Shown one piece after another: positions 32,380 through 44,614 of a DNA stretch of 64,000 nt; position 1 is the first letter of the stretch, and each line of letters begins with the position of its first letter. This stretch comes from Mycoplasma sp. OR1901 (GTDB lineage: Bacteria; Bacillota_I; Bacilli_A; Mycoplasmatales; Metamycoplasmataceae). Position numbers and translations under genes: made by a program. The notes beneath the pieces are model-generated. The model did no database searches. It was given only the letters and a program-made list of their open reading frames with translations, and was not told the DNA's origin. The stretch spans positions 806,001 through 870,000 of the forward strand of contig NZ_CP054666.1 of NCBI RefSeq assembly GCF_013348745.1, read 5' to 3'.

Positions 32380-33088
32380 TAGACAGAATCCTAAAATTAA
32401 ATTTTTGAAAAAATTACTTGATAAAAAGTATCGCAGAGAAAATAATAAATTTTTAGTTTTTGGGTACCACTTAGTTGAAGAAGCTAAAAACGCAGGTATT
32501 ATTGAAGAAATTTTTGAAATTCCAGGAAATCAAGAATATAAGAATTCATCTTTAATAGAAGAACATTTAATTGATTATATTTCGCCAACTAAAACAACAC
32601 AACCTATTTTTGCACTATGCAATAGTTCAAAAATAAAAAATGTATCAAAAAATAAAGTAATTTTATTAAATAATGTTCAAGATCCAGGAAATATAGGAAC
32701 TATTTTTAGATTAGCAAAAGCATTTGAATTTGATACCGTTATAATTGAAAATACAGACCCATACAATGATAAAATAATCCGTTCATCACAAGGTTCAATG
32801 TTCTCCATAAATATTATTGAGACAAAAACTAGTTTTGATACTATCAAGGAACTAAAAAAAGAAAATTTTAGAATTTACGGTACATTATTAGATAAAAATT
32901 CAACAAAACTAAATGACACTAACTTTAATAATCAAAATATAGTAATTGTTTTTGGTAATGAAGGAAGCGGAATTGATAAAAATATTATTGATTTATTAGA
33001 TCACAAAGTATATATTCCAATTAGTTTTGAAAGCTTAAACGTATCAACTAGTGCTGCAATTATTTTAAATAAAGTTAGAAACGGATAA
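32366..33088 (+). CDS. TrmH/SpoU-family RNA 2'-O-methyltransferase
   Basis: The 240-residue protein has an N-terminal substrate-binding domain (SSRQNPKIKFLKKLLDKKYR...FLVFGYHLVEEA) and a C-terminal SPOUT knot with LLNNVQDPGNIGTIFRLAKAF, IRSSQGSMFSI, IVFGNEGSGID and VYIPISFESLNVSTSAAI. This is the 23S rRNA methyltransferase subgroup. Target nucleotide not deducible. It overlaps trmL, suggesting coupled translation of two RNA-modifying enzymes. Confidence 0.9.
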   Translation: MILSSRQNPKIKFLKKLLDKKYRRENNKFLVFGYHLVEEAKNAGIIEEIFEIPGNQEYKNSSLIEEHLIDYISPTKTTQPIFALCNSSKIKNVSKNKVILLNNVQDPGNIGTIFRLAKAFEFDTVIIENTDPYNDKIIRSSQGSMFSINIIETKTSFDTIKELKKENFRIYGTLLDKNSTKLNDTNFNNQNIVIVFGNEGSGIDKNIIDLLDHKVYIPISFESLNVSTSAAIILNKVRNG

Positions 33089-33091
33089 CTC

Positions 33092-33370
33092 ATGGATAAA
33101 AAGAATAATTATAAAATTTTAGAATACATTCAAAATAGCAAAATCCCAATTACACTAAAAGGTTACAGTACATTTGAAATAGATAGAATGCTTGAAAAAA
33201 TTTATACTGATATAAGTATATTATTAAACGATTTAGAAGTTGAACAAAAGCAAAATCAAGAATTACAAAATCAATTAAAAAAAACACAAACTAAAAAAGA
33301 ACAACTTGAATTTGATTTAATTAGATTAAAAACACAGTTGTCAGAAATAAAAAAAGGAAAAAATGAATAA
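33092..33370 (+). CDS. DivIVA-like coiled-coil protein
   Basis: The 92-residue protein has ITLKGYSTFEIDRMLEKIYTDI at ~20-41, resembling the N-terminal DivIVA/GpsB signature (GY...eVD.FLd.i). A Glu/Gln/Lys-rich coiled coil fills the rest. It lacks any longer C-terminal domain. It starts 3 nt after the methyltransferase stop and overlaps rbgA by 8 nt. In walled relatives DivIVA marks curved membranes and poles; a role in a wall-less cell is unclear. Confidence 0.7.
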   Translation: MDKKNNYKILEYIQNSKIPITLKGYSTFEIDRMLEKIYTDISILLNDLEVEQKQNQELQNQLKKTQTKKEQLEFDLIRLKTQLSEIKKGKNE

Positions 33371-34217
33371 CGAAAACGAAAAAGAATATAACAATTTGAT
33401 CAACTGATATCCAGGCCATATGGCTAAAGGGATTAGAGAGATAAAAGAAAACGCAACACTTGCAGATGTTTTTATTGTAGTGTTAGACGCTAGATGTCCG
33501 ATTAGTTCATATAATGAAGATTTTGATAAAATAGCACCACAAAAACAAAGGTTATTTATTATAACTAAAAGTGATTTAATGGATCCATACAAAAAAGATG
33601 CTATAACTAAACGTTTCAAAGGTGAACATGTCCTTTGATTAGATTTAAGAAAAAATAAATCAAAGAATATTATCTTAAAAAAACTAAAATCAATGAATCA
33701 AGAAAGAATTGAAAGAAACAAAGCAAAAGGTTTAATTCAAACTAAAATTAAATCTTTTGTTGTTGGAATACCTAACTGTGGTAAATCGACACTAATTAAC
33801 TTAGTGTCACCAACTTCAAAATTAAAGGTTGCTAATTATCCAGGGGTTACAAAAAGTCAAAAATGAGTTGTTAATGGTGAATTTTTATTTTTAGATACAC
33901 CAGGTATTTTATTACCTAAATTCCATGACCAAGAAGTTGCAATCAAGTTACTTGCAATTGGTTCTATTAAAACTGAAAATTTTGGTAGAGAATTTGTTGC
34001 TACTAAAATTTGAGCCTTACTTTCAAAATATTATCCAAATGTTATTGAAAGTTGAGGTTTAAAACCTTCGAATGATGATAAAGAAATTTATTCATTATTC
34101 CACGATTATGCAGAAAAATTTAATTTCTATAAAGAAAAAGGGAAATTAGATTTAGAAAAAGCACAAAATCATTTTATACAATTTGTAAAAAATATGTCCG
34201 GTGTTACATTTGACTAA
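33363..34217 (+). CDS. rbgA: Ribosome biogenesis GTPase RbgA (YlqF)
   Basis: Circularly permuted GTPase for late 50S assembly, 284 residues. It begins with INWYPGHMAKGIREI. The G motifs come in permuted order: TKSD (G4, ~75), then GIPNCGKSTL (G1), NYPGVTKS (G2) and LDTPG (G3). Several Trp are UGA. AAAGGA precedes the ATG. It overlaps both neighbours. Confidence 0.94.
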
Positions 34218-34594
34218 ACCAATTATTGAACCCGTTTCATATATAGTTAAAAAATCTAATTTCATATCATATATTTTTGAGTTCCATGATAAAAAGGAAT
34301 TAAAAAATATATTATCTGAACTTAAAAAAGAACATAAAAAATCAAGACATATTTGTTATAGTTATATAATAAATGATAATGGAGTTGAGTCGGCTGGTTT
34401 TAGTGACGATGGAGAACCTAAAAATACAGCTGGTAGACCCATGTTTGAATTAATGCGTATCAAAAATATATCTAACGCATTAGTAATTGTTGTAAGATAT
34501 TTTGGAGGAATTAAATTAGGTGCTGGCGGTCTAATTAAAGCTTATAGAGTATCAAGCTCAATGGTAATAGATAAATATTTAGAGGAGATAAAAA

Positions 34595-34602
<8 letters not shown>
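34201..34602 (+). CDS. YigZ/IMPACT-family protein, short form
   Basis: The 133-residue protein contains the IMPACT/UPF0029 core: ICYSYIINDN, AGFSDDGEPKNTAGRPMFE and VIVVRYFGGIKLGAGGLIKAYR. It lacks the second ferredoxin-like domain of ~210-residue YigZ proteins. I take the GTG at 34201, though a TTG at 34210 is possible; neither has a good ribosome-binding site, so translation is probably coupled to rbgA, which it overlaps by 17 nt. Function in bacteria is uncertain. Confidence 0.87.
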
Positions 34603-35965
<1,363 letters not shown>

Positions 35966-36017
35966 CATAAAAAGTTGTAAAATTTAAATTATATTAAAAT
36001 CATAGAAAGGAAATATT

Positions 36018-37397
<1,380 letters not shown>

Positions 37398-37405
37398 TTT
37401 AACTT

Positions 37406-37436
37406 AAACTTAAGGCATTAAGTCTTAAGTTTTTTT
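37406..37436 (+). terminator. Terminator of the aminopeptidase genes
   Basis: 9-bp stem AAACTTAAG / CTTAAGTTT with a 9-nt loop, then TTTT. Confidence 0.9.
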
Positions 37437-37493
37437 ATGCAAAAATTCAACTAATTTATGACTAATTCATAATACTGTCGTGTAAAAAAGTAT

Positions 37494-37617
37494 AAAAAAA
37501 GTGACATAACCATTGTTATGTCTGAAAAGTATTTTTCTTCGCTTATTCCGTCATTAATATATTCCAATTCTAAGTACCTAAACGGAAAGTCCCCTTAGCG
37601 TCCAAATATATTTCTGC
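37494..37617 (-). ncRNA. Candidate small structured RNA, unassigned
   Basis: The gene-free stretch between the aminopeptidase terminator and fusA holds a self-contained transcription unit on the minus strand. TATAAT is at 37624-37629, and an 8-bp hairpin GACATAAC/GTTATGTC followed by ACTTTTTTT sits at 37494-37522. In between, nested complementary blocks (CGCT...AGCG and TTCCGT...ACGGAA) and an alternative CTAAG/CTTAG pairing can be drawn. No open reading frame of note. It lacks the SRP, tmRNA or RNase P hallmarks I know. It could be a regulatory sRNA. Confidence 0.5.
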
Positions 37618-37663
37618 ATACATATTATATATAAATTTTAACTTTTCTCACACAAATTAAAGT

Positions 37664-37694
37664 AAAAAAATCAAACCCGTTAAGGTTTGACTTT
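37664..37694 (-). terminator. Terminator of the rpsL-rpsG-fusA operon
   Basis: TCAAACC / GGTTTGA stem with a 6-nt loop, followed on the minus strand by TTTTTTT; directly after fusA. Confidence 0.85.
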
Positions 37695-37700
37695 TGAATA

Positions 37701-39791
37701 TTATTCTTCGTCTTTGTTTTGAATGTTTCTTCTCTTAATGATTTCGTCTGAAATACTTTTTGGAGTTTTTTCATAGTGATCAAATTGCATTTGGTATGTT
37801 CCACGTCCACTTGTCATAGATCTAAGTTCTGTTGAGTAACCGAACATTTCTGAAAGAGGAACTGCTGCTTTAACAACAACTGCACCATCTGATCTTTGTT
37901 CTTGATCGTTAACAAGACCTCTACGACGTGATAAATCACCGATAACATCCCCCATGTGATCTGAAGGAACAACAACTGAAACGTCCATAATTGGTTCTAA
38001 TAATACTGTACCGATTTGATCTTTAGCTTTTGTAAGAGCTTTAGAAGCTGCTATTTTATAAGCCATTTCTGAAGAGTCGACATCGTGGTATGATCCATCA
38101 AATAATGTAGCTCTCATATCGATCATTGGGTATCCAGCTAAGATACCAACAGCCATTTTTTCTTCAAGTCCTTTTTGAATTGATTTAATGTATTCTTTAG
38201 GAATTTTACCACCAACGATTTTATCAACGAATTCAAATCCACCATCTGGGTTTGGTTCAAATTTAATTCATACGTGTCCGTATTGTCCTTTACCACCAGA
38301 TTGTTTGATGTGTTTTCCTTCAACGTCAGCTGATTTTGTAATTGTTTCACGGTATGAAACTTGAGGAGCACCAACTTTAGCTTGTACACCAAATTCACGT
38401 TTTAGACGGTCAACAATAATGTCTAAGTGAAGTTCACCCATACCAGCAATAATTGTTTGTCCTGTTTCGTCATCTGTGTATGTTCTAAATGTAGGGTCTT
38501 CTGCTGCTAATTTTTGAAGTCCTAATGATAATTTTTCTGTAGCTGCCTTTGATTCTGGTTCAAGAGCTTGTGAAATAACTGGTTCTGGGAAAACCATTTT
38601 TTCTAAAACGATTTTTGCAGCTTTTTCATCTACTAATGTATCACCTGTTGTTGTATATTTAAGTCCAACAGCTGCGGCAATATCCCCGGCACGACATTCG
38701 TCGATTTCAACACGGCTGTTTGCGTGCATTTGAAGAATACGTCCGATACGTTCTTTTTGTCCTTTTGTTGAGTTAAATACGTAACTTCCTTTATTTAATA
38801 CTCCACGGTACACACGGAAGAATGTAAGTGATCCAACGAATGGGTCGTTCATAACTTTGAATGCTAAAGCTGCGAAATCACCTTCGTCTTTAGCTTCAAC
38901 GCTAACTTCTTTATCTTCATCATGAGCTTTCATAGGTGGAATATCTAATGGTGAAGGTAAGTAATCGATAACTGCATCGATCATTTTCTTAACACCTTTG
39001 TTTTTGAATGATGTTCCTAATACTACCGGGAAGAATTCTGAACTTAATGTAGCTTTTCTGATTGCTGCTTTAAATTCTTCGATTGTAACATCTTCACCTT
39101 CAAGAACTTTCATCATTAATTCTTCATCAAAAGCTGAAGCAGCTTCTAATAATTCTTGACGTTTGATTTCTACTACGTCTTTTAATTCTTCTGGAATTTC
39201 TGTTGGAAATTCTTCTTCTGCTTGTTCACCGTTGTATGTGAATGCTTGACGTGTAACAAGGTCGATGATTCCTTTAAAGTGTGCTTCTGCACCAATTGGT
39301 CATTGGATTGCAACAGCATTTCCACCTAAACGTTGTTTAACAGAAGCAACTGATGCTGCAAAGTCAGCTCCAGCTTTATCCATTTTGTTAACGTAAACAA
39401 TACGTGGAACTTTATAGTTTGTAGCTTGTCTTCAAACTGTTTCTGTTTGAGGTTCAACCCCTGATTGTGCATCAAGTACGGCAACTGCACCGTCTAATAC
39501 ACGTAATGAACGTTCAACTTCAACTGTGAAGTCAACGTGACCTGGAGTATCGATAATGTTTACTCTGTGTCCTTTTCAGAATGCTGTTGTAGCAGCTGAT
39601 GTAATTGTAATACCACGTTCTTTTTCTTGGTCCATTCAGTCCATTTGTGATCCACCATCGTGTGTTTCACCAATTTTGTGAATTTTACCTGTGTGGTATA
39701 AAATTCTTTCTGTTGTTGTTGTTTTTCCTGCATCAATGTGAGCCATAATACCGATGTTACGGTATTTACTTAATTCGTAATCTCTAGCCAT
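37701..39791 (-). CDS. fusA: Elongation factor G
   Basis: Translocase GTPase of the ribosome, 696 residues, full length. G1 [16 protein letters not shown]2/switch [14 protein letters not shown]3 [19 protein letters not shown]4 [11 protein letters not shown]. Domain IV motifs HVWIKFEP-like and [20 protein letters not shown] are present. Many Trp are UGA. There is no recognisable Shine-Dalgarno in the 24-nt gap after rpsG, so initiation may depend on coupling. Confidence 0.98.
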
Positions 39792-39815
39792 ATTATTTAA
39801 AAAGTAAAGTGTACA

Positions 39816-40286
39816 CTATCATCTGAAGTGTGCAAATGCACGGTTAGCTTCAGCCATTTTGTGTGTGTCTTCACGTTTTTTAATTGCTCCACCTGTTTTG
39901 TTTGATGCATCGATGATTTCATTTGCTAAACGAACGTCCATTGTTTTTTCGTTTCTAAGTCTAGCATATTGCACTAATCATCTAAGTGCTAATGTTTGTT
40001 TTCTACGAGTAGGAACTTCTGTAGGAACTTGATAGTTTGTCCCACCAATTCTTCTTGTACGAATTTCTAATTGAGGTGTAATGTTTTCAACTGCTGCTAA
40101 AAACACTTCCATTGGTTCTTTTTCTGTTTTCTTTTTGATAATTTCAAAAGCTGAATATAAAATATCTTGAGCTATTGATTTTTTTCCGTCAAGCATAATT
40201 TGATTAATTAACTTTGTAACTACTACTGAGTTAAAAACTGGATCTGCAAGTACTTCACGGATAGGTGCTGATTTTTTTCTTGACAT
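39816..40286 (-). CDS. rpsG: 30S ribosomal protein S7
   Basis: Primary 16S rRNA-binding head protein, 156 residues. [38 protein letters not shown] and [18 protein letters not shown] are conserved. The last residue is Trp encoded by UGA immediately before UAG, matching the HFRW C-terminus of relatives: direct evidence for the UGA-Trp code. A strong AGGAGG precedes the ATG. Confidence 0.98.
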
Positions 40287-40324
40287 AAAGTCCTCCTTAA
40301 TATTATAAATTTAATTAATTATGC

Positions 40325-40738
40325 TTATTTTTTAGCTTTTTTTGTTCCGTATAAACTACGACCTTGGTTACGTTTAGCAACTCCGGCAGCATCTTGTGTT
40401 CCACGAACGATGTGGTATCTAACCCCAGGTAAATCTTTAACACGTCCACCACGAATTAAAACAACAGAGTGTTCTTGTAAGTTGTGTCCTTCCCCTGGAA
40501 TGTATGCTGTAACTTCCATTGTATTTGATAACTTAACACGAGCATATTTACGTAAAGCTGAGTTAGGTTTTTTAGGTGTCATTGTTGCAACACGAGTACA
40601 TACACCACGTTTGAATGGTGATGCCATTTTTTTAGATTTTTTAATAAGTGAGTTGTAGCTTAAGCTTAATGCAGGAGCATTTTGCTTTTTAATTTTTGAA
40701 CTACGACCACTTGAAACTAATTGATTTGTTGTTGGCAT
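40325..40738 (-). CDS. rpsL: 30S ribosomal protein S12
   Basis: Decoding-centre protein, 137 residues. [12 protein letters not shown] starts the protein, and [20 protein letters not shown] and [20 protein letters not shown] follow. I reject an ATG 15 codons upstream because AAAGGAAG sits in front of MPTTNQ. It is first of the str operon, which continues with rpsG and fusA; tuf is not adjacent. Confidence 0.98.
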   Translation of the reverse strand: MPTTNQLVSSGRSSKIKKQNAPALSLSYNSLIKKSKKMASPFKRGVCTRVATMTPKKPNSALRKYARVKLSNTMEVTAYIPGEGHNLQEHSVVLIRGGRVKDLPGVRYHIVRGTQDAAGVAKRNQGRSLYGTKKAKK

Positions 40739-40803
40739 TTTCTGCTTCCTTTCTTTTAATATAATTAAATGTAATTTGTTCAACTATAAAATATAGCTAA
40801 TAT

Positions 40804-40809
40804 ATTATA
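40804..40809 (-). promoter_or_regulatory. Extended -10 promoter of the rpsL operon
   Basis: TGGTATAAT on the minus strand, 65 nt upstream of the rpsL start; no good -35. The rest of the divergent gap to 40979 is AT-rich with only a weak hairpin; a TAAAAT box and AAAGGA precede the plus-strand lipoprotein gene. Confidence 0.65.
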
Positions 40810-40979
40810 CCAAACAACATAGCCGTGTGTATCATATTTTTATTTTTTTTAAGCCTACAATATAGTCATAAAAGTTTTTTTATGAAGCTTTTTAGTAAAT
40901 TAATTTCATATAAATTGGACTTTTTCAAAAATAAAAATATTTTTCAAAAAATGGTTTAAAATTATGCAAAAGGAAAATT

Positions 40980-43900
40980 ATGAAGAAAAAATATAAATTT
41001 ATAACAGGTATTATAGCCTCCACTTTTCCGTTAATAGCATTAGTTTCATGCTCAAATACTAATAATAGATACAATGCTATTAAAAGTGAAAACATTAGTA
41101 ACAAACAAGATGCAAATAATGAAATACCGAAAACTACAAATGAAGTAAAAAATAAAGAAAATCAAGAAGAAGCAAAAGAAAAAGATGATTCAATTACTCA
41201 AGATATTAAAACCCAAGAACAAGATAAATCAATAGAAAAAGATACATCTAACTCAGAAAATCAAGAACAAAATAGTAACGATCAACAAAATAACACAAAC
41301 ACTAACTATGTTGAATTAGAAAATATTAAGTCTAAATTTAGCGACTTAATAAATTCATATTCAAGAAAAAGTGAAGGGTATCAAATTTTAAAAAATGAAG
41401 CAAAGAAAATTGAAGATAGTATAAATGAACTAATTAATAATAAAGTTAATAAAGAAAACATTAATTCAGAGGTTAATAAATACAACCTTAAATATGAATT
41501 AATAATTAAGAAAACTTCAATTGCGGACTCTCTTTATAATCTAGAAATAATTAACGAGACTATAAAAGATAATAAATCTAAATACGAGACTATAAACGAA
41601 TTTGACCAACCAATTTCTGAAATAACTGATAAAATAAACGAAATTACATCCTTTTTATCTAAAGATCAAAATGATGATACTAATATAGAAACAAAAAATT
41701 TAGAATTGTATAATTTAAAAACTACAATGATAAATAAAAATAAGGAATTAATTAGAAAAATACAAAAAGATCATAGTGATATTTATCAATATTCAATAAC
41801 AAAAGATCATGCAAATTCCTTATTAGAATATTTAAAAAATATATACCCTGATTTATATAGTCAAGAAGTTGAAAAAATCAATAAAATACTAAATAATAAG
41901 TCGGAAATATCAAGCAAAAATAACGAATTAACTACATTAATAAAAAATACAAATGAAGTAATAAATAATAAACAATTAAATAATAAGTCTAATTTAATAT
42001 CTCAAAGTAACACATTTACAAATTACTTTGAGGGTTATAACTTTATGGATGAAAATATAACTACATATAATAAAGAAGGTGAAAAAGTAATTTATGTAGG
42101 TTTAAGAGATATGATTTATAAATTAGATGGATTATTTGTAAATAAAGGTATAAACATAATAAAAAACGATCAAGTTATAGAATATATATTACCTAATAAG
42201 GAAAAAATTAAAATAGATTTAAATAAAAATACTTTTTCCGCTACTAGTCCTGATTTTTGAAATTTCGTAAAAGAAAATGATTCTTTAGACCCTAATATTC
42301 ACCTTGACTTTTATAGTAGTAAAAAAATAGTTCAATCAAACTCAGAATGAGTTGAGTACTCACTAGATGAATCAGGTTTTGATTTTATTAAATTAGATAA
42401 CGAAGTGTTAATACCATTACCTATATTTAATATACTGTTCGCTAATCCTAACTACTACAATTTATATCTAAATGATAATCATATTTATGGTTTTGATACC
42501 GTTTATAATGGAAATAGTGATACTAAGAGAAAAATAGTTAATTTAAAAACAAATCAAGACTTAAAAGATAGGGAATACAATTTTAATACATTAAAATTCT
42601 TAATGAATAATTTTTACGGATTAAAAGATAAAAAATTTAATAATAAAAAATGAGAAGATACACTCACAAAATACCAAAAAGATTTAATTTTATCAACTGA
42701 AATTGTTAAAAATAATTTTGGTTATATTGATGTACTTCAAAATAATTTAAGTGATAGACATACAGTAGTAAAAAACTTTTCGTTTTTAAATCAAAATAAT
42801 TCTTTTCCCTTTACCGAATACGGAAATCAAAATATTAATTTTAATAATTCAATACTTTCATCAACTATGTTATTTGATCAAAAACAAAACAATTATAGTG
42901 AAAGAGTTAATGACGGATCAAATATCTATAAAGAAGGTAATACAGCTTTTATAACTACATACTTATTTGATTTTAAGGAAGGTAATAGTACTTTTGATTT
43001 TTATAAAAAATCTCTAAAAACTATTTTAAACGATAATAAAAACTTGGAAGAAAGTAAAAAAATTAAGAATATAGTATTAGATTTTACAAGTAATGGTGGT
43101 GGTGAAACTATTTCATTATTTAAAGCATTGAGCTTCTTAACTAACGAACATGTCAAAGATTATCAAATAAATAAAATAGATAATTCAATTACATTAAAAG
43201 ATTATACAGTTGATAACAACGAAAATAACGAATTTTTAGATAATGATAGCTTTGCAAATGATTTTAAATTTTATATTTTAACTTCGTTTAATACTTTTTC
43301 AGCAGCAAACATAATGGCTCATATAGCAAAAGAAAATAAATGAGCAACAATAATTGGAAACAACTCAGGTGGAGGTGGTTTCTCAGTTTTACCAACCTCA
43401 TTACCTGATGGTACTTCATTATTCATCTCTTCAGTTAACGGTTCTTATACAACTAATAAAAAAGAAAGTGAAATTAAAAGTATTTCTGATTTAGTTGATG
43501 TTGAAGAAGGTGTTAAACCTGACTTAAAAATTAATTATAAGCATTATTATAATTTAGAATATATCAATAACTTATTAAATAAAGGTAATCAAGAAAATAA
43601 TAAATCCGACTTTCCAAATACATTTGATTTAATTAAGACTTTTAGTGATAAAAGTTTAACTGAACAAAAAGAAAGATTAGATGCACAATTAAATCAAATT
43701 AAAGACGCTGTTATAGAAAATAACAACATAAATATATTCGAGTTTGTTAAAACATTTATAGAAACTGAACCACTCCCAAAAACTAATCCTTTCGACAATA
43801 AATTGTCGGAAAAACAAAGAAAAATTAAAGGTCAAATTAAGTTGTTGCTAGAATCATTAAAAATTCCTAATGAATTTAATTATGATGGTATTGATGATAT

Positions 43901-44012
43901 ATACGGATCATTCTTGATAATTAAAGATGAAAACACTTTAGAATTAACTTTATTATTAACAAATTTAAATGAATCATTATTATCAATTCCTTTATTAATA
44001 AAATATAACTAA
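40980..44012 (+). CDS. S41-type (tail-specific protease-like) surface lipoprotein
   Basis: A 1010-residue lipoprotein. The signal peptide ends at lipobox Cys24 (IALVSC). A ~85-residue Glu/Asn/Lys/Gln-rich linker and a helical, coiled-coil-like region (~110-340) follow. The C-terminal half has IVLDFTSNGGGETISLFKAL (~700-720), like the conserved 'DLR.N.GG' strand, and TSFNTFSAANIMAHIAKENK around candidate catalytic Ser774, followed by IIGNNSGGGGFSVLPTSLPDG. That is the tail-specific-protease order; the usual PDZ is not obvious. UGA Trp occur. Substrate unknown. A very strong terminator follows. Confidence 0.8.
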
Positions 44013-44018
44013 TAACAA

Positions 44019-44055
44019 ATCAAGAATCACATCTTAGTGTGATTCTTGATTTTTT
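44019..44055 (+). terminator. Strong terminator after the S41 lipoprotein
   Basis: 13-bp perfect stem ATCAAGAATCACA / TGTGATTCTTGAT with a 6-nt loop and TTTTT. Confidence 0.95.
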
Positions 44056-44112
44056 GCTCAATATAAACAAAAACAAAATAATGTATAATAAATTTATAAT
44101 AAAGGAGAAATA

Positions 44113-44544
44113 ATGTTAAATAAAAATAAAAACTATTTGAAAAAAGATATAAAAAATTTAAAGACTTCTAGAATATTAATGATAGTTGCATTAGCAATTA
44201 TGCCTATATTAAGTTATATTATTGGACTACTTTCAGTCGGTACCTTAGCCTTTAGTCAAGGAACAAATAGTACAAATGTAAGTTCGTTAACAATATTTGT
44301 CATAATACTAGGTATTTTATTTGGAATTGCATATTTAGTAGTCATTATTATGCAAATATATTTAATAAGTCATAAAATGATTGAATTCAGTGGTATTAAA
44401 ACAGCACTTATAATCGGTATTTTTAACCCACCAGTTTATGTTTTTGCAGCTTCATACTTTTTAATTAAAGCAACACCAATTATTAAAACTTATGTAAATA
44501 AAGATGACGAAGAAGAAATAGTAGTAGTTGAAGAGTTAAAATAA
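44113..44544 (+). CDS. Small membrane protein, unknown function
   Basis: I do not recognise this 143-residue protein. It has three hydrophobic helices (~20-42, 58-84, 95-118), a positively charged N-terminus (Lys-rich 4-18) and an acidic tail DDEEEIVVVEELK. AAAGGAG precedes the ATG and TATAAT boxes lie 20-40 nt upstream. It stands alone between two terminators. Confidence 0.75.
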   Translation: MLNKNKNYLKKDIKNLKTSRILMIVALAIMPILSYIIGLLSVGTLAFSQGTNSTNVSSLTIFVIILGILFGIAYLVVIIMQIYLISHKMIEFSGIKTALIIGIFNPPVYVFAASYFLIKATPIIKTYVNKDDEEEIVVVEELK

Positions 44545-44550
44545 ATTTTT

Positions 44551-44584
44551 AAAAATGTTCCTATCAATAAAAAGGAACATTTTT
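44551..44584. terminator. Bidirectional terminator
   Basis: 11-bp stem AAAAATGTTCC / GGAACATTTTT between convergent genes. Confidence 0.9.
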
Positions 44585-44614
44585 AATTTTATTATTGTGT
44601 TTTATTAATTTCAA

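Noticed and set aside
37494-37617. SRP (4.5S) RNA as the identity of the small RNA
   Set aside because: The conserved GGUCAGG...GGAAGG...AGCA apical loop is absent.
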